A stretch of DNA of 39,413 nucleotides from Bacteroidales bacterium UBA2939 (GTDB lineage Bacteria; Bacteroidota; Bacteroidia; Bacteroidales; P3): the NCBI GenBank assembly GCA_002349055.1, contig DECD01000040.1, positions 1-39,413 of the forward strand. The letters run 5' to 3'. A model generated the notes under the pieces. The model was given only the letters and a program-made list of their open reading frames with translations. It did no database searches and was not told the origin of the DNA. This document shows positions 21,861 to 28,500 of this stretch, in pieces. Positions within the stretch are counted from its first letter, which is position 1. Each line of letters starts with the position of its first letter. Made by a program: the position numbers and the translations under genes.

Positions 21861-22175
21861 ATGCCAACAATTTACAGACCTAAAAAGAAGTCAAACAATC
21901 ACAAAAAAAGGGAAAAGGCAAAAGCAATATATGATACGGTCTATAATACGGCCTTGTGGCGACGTTTAAGGGGTGCTTACTTGCAATCCCACCCCCTGTG
22001 TGAAATCTGCCTTGAAAATGGCATTATAACCCCTGCCGTTGAGGTTCACCACGTCACCCCTATAAGTACCGCCGACACCATTGTTGAAATGCAGGGTTTA
22101 GGCTTCGACGCTGACAACTTAATGGCTCTTTGTGCCTGTTGTCATGACGCGGTACACAAAAAGAAAAAAAAGTAG
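21861..22175 (+). CDS. HNH endonuclease
   Basis: 104 aa. Zinc-binding cysteine pairs CEIC (47 and 50) and CACC (91 and 94), the HH motif in VHHVTPI (His63-His64), Asn86 and the final CHDAVH make a full HNH nuclease. A basic N-terminus (YRPKKKSNNHKKREKAK) likely binds DNA. Such small enzymes occur beside terminase genes of HK97-like phages and aid cos cleavage. Here it is on the opposite strand and about 2.6 kb before terS, an unusual position. Confidence 0.88.
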   Translation: MPTIYRPKKKSNNHKKREKAKAIYDTVYNTALWRRLRGAYLQSHPLCEICLENGIITPAVEVHHVTPISTADTIVEMQGLGFDADNLMALCACCHDAVHKKKKK

Positions 22176-22195
22176 GTCACTTTCTGCCACTAGCG

Positions 22196-22205
22196 ACTAT
22201 TTATA
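22196..22205 (+). promoter_or_regulatory. ACTATTTATA motif, orphan copy 9
   Basis: Plus-strand TAGCGACTATTTATATATAG just after the HNH stop. No open reading frame follows before the terminator at 22267-22298, so the expected product is a short RNA of about 90 nt. Confidence 0.65.
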
Positions 22206-22300
22206 TATAGATAATTCTTTCCCATTTTTATAAAATATCTTTGTTTATTATTATCACATTACGAGCAACAAACCCCTACCGATAGGCAGGGGGTTGTTGT
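22206..22300 (+). ncRNA. Candidate small RNA between orphan motif and terminator
   Basis: The stretch is AT-rich, has no ORF, and ends in the GC-rich hairpin and T-run at 22267-22304. The candidate is inferred from the motif-terminator arrangement only; it may instead just be the HNH 3' end. Confidence 0.35.
22267..22298 (+). terminator. Intrinsic terminator of the plus-strand unit
   Basis: AACAAACCCCTACC and GGCAGGGGGTTGTT pair over 14 positions with two mismatches and a GATA loop, followed by GTTTT. It separates the plus-strand unit from the converging minus-strand genes. Confidence 0.7.
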
Positions 22301-22326
22301 TTTAAGTAATATGAAGTGAGTAAGGG

Positions 22327-22698
22327 TTACAAAGTAATAGTCGCCGTGTTGGTTGTTTTCGGCATTGTGCCGTCACTGGGGAACGTCACCTCCGTACACA
22401 ATAGGCTGTCCCTGTCAGCGAAAGCCTCAAATAGTTTTTTCCGCTTCGTACAGGCTTTTACAAATTCCTCAAAGGTCATTCCAAGCCCCTCGGCTGTGAA
22501 TGACCCTATAGAAGTAGAGTTGCCAGTGGTTTCTTTGTAATAACAGGTGAAGATGTGGCTTTCGGTCGCCTGTGGCTTTCGGGCTTTTGCAATACTTTTA
22601 TAAAAGTCGTTCTTTTTGCCAACTATTTTGTCTTCGAGGGGTTTGTGCATAAAGCGTAGAAGGTCGTCTGCAAGCGTTCTTTGCTTCTCTTTTGTCAT
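22327..22698 (-). CDS. Hypothetical phage protein, second of a lysogeny-type pair
   Basis: 123 aa, no family recognised. Basic, helical N-terminus (MTKEKQRTLADDLLRFMHK) and a Thr/Ser-rich beta tail. It starts 11 bp after the stop of the preceding 144-aa gene and shares its host-type promoter at 23217-23247, so both are probably made in the lysogen. Candidate roles are immunity, exclusion or defence. Confidence 0.65.
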   Translation of the reverse strand: MTKEKQRTLADDLLRFMHKPLEDKIVGKKNDFYKSIAKARKPQATESHIFTCYYKETTGNSTSIGSFTAEGLGMTFEEFVKACTKRKKLFEAFADRDSLLCTEVTFPSDGTMPKTTNTATITL

Positions 22699-22709
22699 AA
22701 ACTATATTT

Positions 22710-23144
22710 TTATTGGTTAATGTATATTTCACGATACAGGTTAAACGGCAGGTGGTCGCCCTTGAAAATAACCGTAACCTCTACCAACAATGCCTCGGCG
22801 TTTTCAAGATTATAATATCCAAATAAATCGTTTGGGTCATATAGTCTTTTAACCAACCATTCGGGGTTAAGTCTACGGCTGTTTGCCGTGGGGTATACCC
22901 TTTCTTCGTAACAATCTGTCGAAAACATGCCGTCAATGACAGGATAGCAACCTAATAGGAAATAATCTATTTCCCAATCCTCGGCTGAAACGTCGTGCAT
23001 CCCAACTATGCCGTCACAATCTGATTGCACACTCTCAAAATTCTCACCGTCAAAGTGACGTTCCCAATCGTTTTTCACATCCTCAATCGTGCGGAAGGCA
23101 ATGTCTTCGTTACGCAATGCAAGGGTTTCTTTAATTGTTTTCAT
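22710..23144 (-). CDS. Acidic hypothetical phage protein, first of a lysogeny-type pair
   Basis: 144 aa, strongly acidic (many Asp and Glu: VQSDCDGIVGMHDVSAEDWE), rich in aromatic residues, no membrane segment. No family recognised. It lies behind a perfect Bacteroides promoter, unlike the late genes. An acidic protein expressed in the lysogen could be a DNA-mimic-like inhibitor (anti-restriction or similar) or a cargo gene, but nothing here decides that. Confidence 0.65.
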   Translation of the reverse strand: MKTIKETLALRNEDIAFRTIEDVKNDWERHFDGENFESVQSDCDGIVGMHDVSAEDWEIDYFLLGCYPVIDGMFSTDCYEERVYPTANSRRLNPEWLVKRLYDPNDLFGYYNLENAEALLVEVTVIFKGDHLPFNLYREIYINQ

Positions 23145-23216
23145 TTTTTTAGCGGGCGGTTATGGCATCGCCCTCGTCGCTTTTAATTATTACATTATTT
23201 TCACGTTCTAATGCTG

Positions 23217-23247
23217 CAAAAGTACACATATTTTGCAATTTACCAAA
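23217..23247 (-). promoter_or_regulatory. Consensus Bacteroides promoter for the unknown gene pair
   Basis: On the minus strand TTTG at 23244-23247, exactly 19 bp, then TACTTTTG at 23217-23224. It matches the primary sigma factor consensus TTTG-N19-TAnnTTTG fully. It lies about 73 bp before the 144-aa gene. Confidence 0.85.
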
Positions 23248-23470
23248 CTTTTTTGCACTTTTTCTCAATATTTTTTTTATTTCAATTCAAATAAAGTTAA
23301 ATATTTAAATTTCAATTATTTGCACTCTCATTTTTCAAGACTCAAAAAAGCCCCAAACTGGTGCAAATTTCCCTTGTACTGGGGTTGGTTTTCCGTTTTT
23401 TGGGGTGTTTTCAACGGTGCAAATGCTATATTTTAATTATATGCTATATTTCAATGGTTTAGATTAAAAA
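23248..23470. promoter_or_regulatory. AT-rich non-coding stretch with repeated TTTGCAC words (possible operators)
   Basis: No gene seen. TTTGCAC at 23252-23258 and 23319-23325, and its inverse GTGCAAA at 23361-23367 and 23417-23423, lie upstream of the promoter. ATGCTATATTT is repeated at 23423-23433 and 23441-23451. The arrangement resembles repressor or recombination-protein binding sites. Confidence 0.4.
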
Positions 23471-23486
23471 GGGGGCTTTCGCCCCC
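23471..23486 (-). terminator. Intrinsic terminator of the integrase gene
   Basis: GGGGGC and GCCCCC, a perfect 6-bp stem with a 4-nt loop; on the minus strand it is followed by T5. It lies 6 bp after the integrase stop. Confidence 0.9.
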
Positions 23487-23491
23487 TTTGG

Positions 23492-25108
23492 TTACGCTGC
23501 CTTTTGGGTTGCTTTCCTTTTCTCTCTGTCGGCCTTGCGTCGGTCAGTGTAGCGGTCTAACATTTTTAGTTCAACGCTTTCCCAGTCTTCACCGTTCCAC
23601 CTCTTATATTCATGTGCCTTGCTGCGTATCTGCCAACTCTCCACTCGGTCGGTCAGTTTGAAGTGTATGTCATAGTTATATGTGCCATTCTTTACCCTGC
23701 TGACCACTACATAATCCACATACTTTTTGATTTCGGCCTGTCGGCTATCGTCGCCCAGTGTATACATATTATATATAGTGCTGTTGGCAATGTTAATTGC
23801 CTGCCCAAACAACTGGCCAGCCTGTTGGAAGTAGTCTTCCGCTGCCTTGCTTTCGCGTCTGTATTCCTCATCGTAAGGGCGACGCATCAAGTCTGCCTTT
23901 TCCTCGTTTATTTTACCTGCTGCAAGTCGCTTTTCAATCCTGTCAATGGCCTCCTGTGCCTTTTGTTTGCGTTCAAGTGCCGTCTGTGCCATGGTCTGCA
24001 ACTCACTGCGTTTAATCTCCATTTCGTCAAGTTTTGCCTGCATATCTAATCCGCTGAACTCACTAATATATTTGTTTGTGACTTGCAGCAACAGGCTGTC
24101 GGTGAGGTCGGCGTTAATGCAGAACTTGCTATTGTATTCCCAGTATTGGTTATCTGCCCTGTGGGGCTGCATAAGATAGTAACCGTTTTTGGCTTGCTCG
24201 TTGGCACACCTCAACAACCCCAGTCCGTAACTGATAACAGGTGCATACACCTTGCGTGGGGCTTTTTGGCCGTCCTTCAGCATTGTCTGTGCCTGTGCAA
24301 ACTCTTTGTCGCTGACCAGTCTTTTGTAGACAGTAACGCCGTTTTCTGTGGCAGTGCCTTTGTATGCCTCGGATTTCAGTATTTTGTACACGAAAATTTC
24401 ACGGCTCTTTTCTGCCCTGTGGTTGATAATACCCTTGTTGTAAAGGTCGCGGGCTATCTGTCGGCCACTTGTACCGCCCAAAAAACTTTCGTACACGTGA
24501 CGCACTATTTCCGCGTTGGTATCGTCAACGTCAATGTCACCGTCTTCGGTCACTTTGTAGCCAAACAGGACTTTGCCACCGTTCCACTTGCCCTGTGCCT
24601 TGTTACGCTCCTTACCGCGTCTCAACTGCATTTTTAATTCCTTGGTCATTTGCTTTGTCACAAGGGCGGTTATTTTGATTGCCACCTCCATACCAAAGTT
24701 ATATGAGCCGTCGGCGTTCAACAGGGTCATGCCGCTGTCCTTTAATTTGAGGTTTACGCGGTGGTCTGTGAGGAACTTGCAGAAAGCGACAAACCGCGTG
24801 TCGTCCATACGTACAAGTCGGGTCATTGAGTAGACATAGACACATTTAATGTCGCCACCCTCTATAAGGCGTTCCATGTCGTCAAACAACTGGAAATACT
24901 CATCTTTGAGGTTACAGGCACTAATGCCAGCCTTGCCAATTTCAATTATATGGTCATCGTCGTAACCGTCGGCATGAATTGACTTGTAAAGTTCGGCCTT
25001 TTGGCTCTCGATTTCCTGTTTGTCGGTGCTACTGCGTAGGTAGCAAATCGCTTTTGCATTGTTGGTGTTGTTTTCCATATTGGCGGTTTTTGCATCGTTT
25101 GTTTTCAT
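23492..25108 (-). CDS. Large serine recombinase (phage integrase)
   Basis: 538 aa. The N-terminal resolvase domain has YLRSSTDKQ (residues 23-31) with Ser27 as likely nucleophile, and the arginine motif TRLVR (96-100). The recombinase domain follows (about 175-290; NGGKVLFGYKV..., GRQIARDLYNKGI...), then a region in the place of the zinc ribbon that lacks paired CxxC motifs, and a long coiled coil (about 355-430). It would integrate and excise the phage between attP and attB. It lies next to attR and a perfect terminator. A -7 box TATATTTG at 25125-25132 precedes it, without a good -33 box. Met11 is an alternative start. Confidence 0.93.
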   Translation of the reverse strand: MKTNDAKTANMENNTNNAKAICYLRSSTDKQEIESQKAELYKSIHADGYDDDHIIEIGKAGISACNLKDEYFQLFDDMERLIEGGDIKCVYVYSMTRLVRMDDTRFVAFCKFLTDHRVNLKLKDSGMTLLNADGSYNFGMEVAIKITALVTKQMTKELKMQLRRGKERNKAQGKWNGGKVLFGYKVTEDGDIDVDDTNAEIVRHVYESFLGGTSGRQIARDLYNKGIINHRAEKSREIFVYKILKSEAYKGTATENGVTVYKRLVSDKEFAQAQTMLKDGQKAPRKVYAPVISYGLGLLRCANEQAKNGYYLMQPHRADNQYWEYNSKFCINADLTDSLLLQVTNKYISEFSGLDMQAKLDEMEIKRSELQTMAQTALERKQKAQEAIDRIEKRLAAGKINEEKADLMRRPYDEEYRRESKAAEDYFQQAGQLFGQAINIANSTIYNMYTLGDDSRQAEIKKYVDYVVVSRVKNGTYNYDIHFKLTDRVESWQIRSKAHEYKRWNGEDWESVELKMLDRYTDRRKADREKRKATQKAA

Positions 25109-25204
25109 AACTTACTGATATTTACAAATATACAACATTTTTTTGATTTTTTCGCCCTTTTTTCTTAAAAATAGTTAAAGGTAGGTGGGGGTCAAGCCCC
25201 CACC
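25109..25204 (-). promoter_or_regulatory. Integrase upstream region: hairpin, degenerate ACTATTT motif and -7 box
   Basis: GGTGGGGG and CCCCCACC (25184-25204) form an 8-bp hairpin that overlaps the stop of the preceding gene. A degenerate motif AACTATTTTTAAG lies at about 25164-25176, and TATATTTG at 25125-25132. The layout resembles the terminator-motif-gene order of the late units, but the integrase start is further away. Confidence 0.45.
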
Positions 25205-25389
25205 GTCTTAATAAGTTCGCGGATTTTCAACTCGCCCATTACGACATTGTTAATCTCGTCTAACAGGACATAGTTGTTTGCAAGGCCGTCGCCGTAGGCT
25301 ATACGGTCGTAGATGCTCAACAGGTTTGCGGTTGCGTTGCTGATTTGTTCGTAGACGCTCTGGAGGGTCTGTTTGGTGGTCTTTTCCAT
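25192..25389 (-). CDS. Small helical phage protein next to integrase (possible excision factor)
   Basis: 65 aa, no family recognised, predicted wholly helical (KQTLQSVYEQISNATANLLS, YVLLDEINNVVMGELKIREL). It is the first gene inside attR, directly before the integrase, and has a host-type promoter about 65 bp upstream. Recombination directionality factors of serine integrases are small and often lie next to the integrase, so that is one candidate role; evidence is positional only. Confidence 0.6.
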   Translation of the reverse strand: MEKTTKQTLQSVYEQISNATANLLSIYDRIAYGDGLANNYVLLDEINNVVMGELKIRELIKTVGA

Positions 25390-25454
25390 TTTGTGTGTAT
25401 TTTAATTGGTTTAACTTTCCGTTGTCGCTCTCTGTCCCCCTCTCAAATCAACCG

Positions 25455-25485
25455 CTAAAATACACATTTCCTTCAACTTACCAAA
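25455..25485 (-). promoter_or_regulatory. Bacteroides-type promoter for the small gene and integrase
   Basis: On the minus strand TTTG at 25482-25485, 19-bp spacer, TATTTTAG at 25455-25462 (weaker -7). The AAAAGTTTGGTAA flank and ATGTGTA end of the spacer match the promoter at 23217, so both may answer to the same regulator. Confidence 0.6.
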
Positions 25486-25505
25486 CTTTTTTTTACATAT
25501 AGAAA

Positions 25506-25533
25506 AGGCGTAATAATGTATCAACTTGTTACA
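25506..25533. other. attR: phage arm, AC core, host half-site
   Basis: Phage arm AGGCGTA at 25506-25512 and ACA at 25531-25533. See attL for the symmetry. The phage arm supplies an ATG at 25516 in frame with the remaining bspA sequence. Confidence 0.85.
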
Positions 25534-28500
25534 TCAATTGGGGAAGATGCCTTTAGCGGTTGCATCGGATTGACGGAAATAAATTCATTGGCCTCTGAGC
25601 CTCCATCATTGGGAAGCAACGCGTTTTATCTTGTAAACCAAGACATTCCTGTTCATGTACCATGTAATACCAAAGAAACTTATGAAAATGATGATTTTGG
25701 ATCTTTTTTTACCAATATACAAGAAGATTGTGAATCTTTTGAGGAAACCTTTATAGTGACCGTAAGTACCGACGCTGTTATGGGTACTGTCAGTAATGGA
25801 GGCGAATACAATAATGGAGAAACAGCAACCATTACGGCAACAGCCAATTGCGGTTACCGGTTTATACGATGGTTTGACAATAATTACAACATAGTGAGTA
25901 CGGATAATCCATATTCCTTTGAGGTCACTAGGAACATTTCTCTTCATGCTGAATTCATTGATAATGTATCGATTGAAGTTCCCTCTGGACAGACGCTATA
26001 TTTCTCTCTCGACTGTGAAAATGGTACTGCGAGAGTGGTCTCTGGAAATTCGGAACTATCTTATTCCGATGCCATAAAGCCTTCTGGAGCCCTGAGCATC
26101 CCAAATAGTTTCAATTATTTAGGAAACAACTATAATGTAATTGGTATTAATGAAGATGCATTTTATGAATGCACTGAGTTGACATCCGTTGTCATCCCCG
26201 CCAGTGTAACCTCTATTGATCCCTCTTCTTTTTCCTTATGCAGTGGATTGGAATCCATAGAGGTAGAGGAAGGAAACAATGTTTATGACAGTCGTGACAA
26301 TTGTAACGCCATCATCACCTCGGCGACGAATACAATACTTCTTGGATGCAAAAACACAGTGATTCCAAACAGTGTGACTTCCATAGGAAATTATTCTTTC
26401 TTTGGCAGCACAGGATTGGTGTCCATGGATATCCCCGGTAATGTTATACGAATTGGCATTGCTGCATTCTCTGAATGCAGCAATATGACATCGTTAACCC
26501 TCAACGAGGGTGTTAAATATATAGGGGAAAGTGCATTCGGCTCCTGTAGCAGTTTGACAACCATCTCAATTCCTAGCAGTGTTACTGTGATTAGCCAAGA
26601 AGCTTTTGCTGGTTGTTACAATGTGGCTTCCATTTCGTGTATGGCAGAGGTGCCACCATCGCTAAATTATGATGGAGAATATTACAACAGTCCATTCTAT
26701 CGTATTCCTCATGGTACTCCTATTATTGTTCCCTGTGGAAAAGTGACAGATTATCAAGAGGCTTATGGTTGGGAAGAATATTCTAACTTTATACAGGAAA
26801 TAGACGGTTGTGCACCAGTAGTAACAGTTGTGTCCAATGACAACGAAATGGGCACTGTTAGCGGTGGCGGTGAGTATTCCAACGGAGATTTGGCAACTCT
26901 GACCGCTACATCCAATTGCGGTTACCAGTTTGTACGGTGGGAAAACGAAAATAATGAGACTGTATGCACAGAGGCGAGTTTTTCATTTATTGTCACCAAA
27001 GACACCACTCTCACTGCAGTCTTTGAGTCAGCACCCGATATGACGGTCAATTTAGTGTGTCCTACGGGTCAAACGCTGACATATACTCTCAGTTGCTCCA
27101 ACACCACCGCAAGTGTGACGGGGAGCGTAGGAACTATTGCTGGGACCTTGACCATTCCCGATGAAATTACGTTTGAGAATACTGTTTATACCGTCAATGC
27201 TATCGGGACCAACGCTTTCGCTAATTGCACCGGGTTGACGAGTGTGGATGTGCCCACATTCATCACCAATATTGGCGGAGACGCTTTCCTGAACGACAAT
27301 CAGCTACGGATAGAGTATGAAGGGAACATTAGGCAATGGTGTGAAATCGAGTTTGAAGGAGGACTTGGTACTTCATTCAATCTCTCGCTGATTCCTGCCG
27401 ATTCCGTCCTTGTTATTCCCGGCAATGTGTATTCTATCAATGCGTATGCATTTTATGCATGCAAAGGTCTGAAAGAGGTGGTCATTCCGGCCAGTACTCA
27501 GTTGGTAGGAGCCTATAATTTCAACTCTTGCCCCGATTTGCAAAAGGTTACATTCGAGGGTTCCTCCAGTTTCGAGGAATATGCGTTCGACATGATGCCT
27601 GCACTGGAAAAGATAGTATTTGAGAGCAGTACACCTCCAAACGAGGGACCTGGTCTTGTTGTCGCCCAGTATCATGCACGCGAAAGCAACAACTACCCGT
27701 TTGAGGAGGTGGTACTGAAGATACCTTGCGAGACGGCAGAAACATACATAACATCTTCGTGGGGCGAGGTATATTCAGGCTCTCAATTTTCCGAACCTGA
27801 TCCGCTGTTCAATGTCAATGTGGTTTTGGAAAATCCAGCTTTTGGCGATGCCGAAGTAGTAACTGGTCCAACTTGCAGCAGTTTAGATGTAACTGTACGT
27901 CCTAGACCTGCCGAAGGTTATCATTTCATGGGGTGGAGCGACGGCATTACAGATGAAACTCGCAGTTGGACACTCAATGGCGAGAATGGTGATGTAACGC
28001 CCATATTTGAACCCAATGATGTTTTAATATCAACAGAAGGTGCCGGTGACAATGAAAATAACACAATGGGTTATGTCGTCGTTCCTCACCAATATAGATA
28101 TGGTGAGACAGCTACGATATGGGCAGTGCCCTATTGTGGTTTCGGTTTTGTACGTTGGAAAGACCGCGCTGGCCATGAAGTCAGCACTGACAATCCGTTC
28201 TCTTTCGTTGTCACCAAAGACACTGTACTCATTCCGGAATTTGAGCCAAAGCCCACCACAGGCATTGAGATAATGAGCAGCACTGGGCAGACGCTAGTTT
28301 ATACCATCATCTGTAGCGATTCCACCGCCATCGTGACGGGTTATACGGGTACCTGTGCAGGCAATCTGACCATACCCGACAGTATCAAAGTGGACAGTGT
28401 TACTTTTGCAGTAACGACGATTGGCGAGGCAGCCTTTGCGGGATGCATCGACTTGTCCTCACTCACCCTGAGCAATGTCGTTAAATCCATTAGTGATAGA

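Larger units (their letters stand above)
1904..25533. mobile_element. Complete HK97-like tailed prophage integrated by a large serine recombinase
   Basis: The element runs from the crossover ACA at 1904-1906 to the same ACA at 25531-25533, so one attachment-to-attachment length is 23,627 bp. It carries a serine integrase, replication initiator, TerS, TerL, portal, protease, capsid, connectors, tail chaperone with frameshift, tape measure, tail proteins, holin-like protein and two methyltransferases in standard siphovirus order. The host bspA-like gene is split precisely, and all structural frames are intact. No tRNA is involved. No endolysin or CI-like repressor was recognised. Intact genes and matched att sites suggest it could still excise; that is inference. 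Confidence 0.95.
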
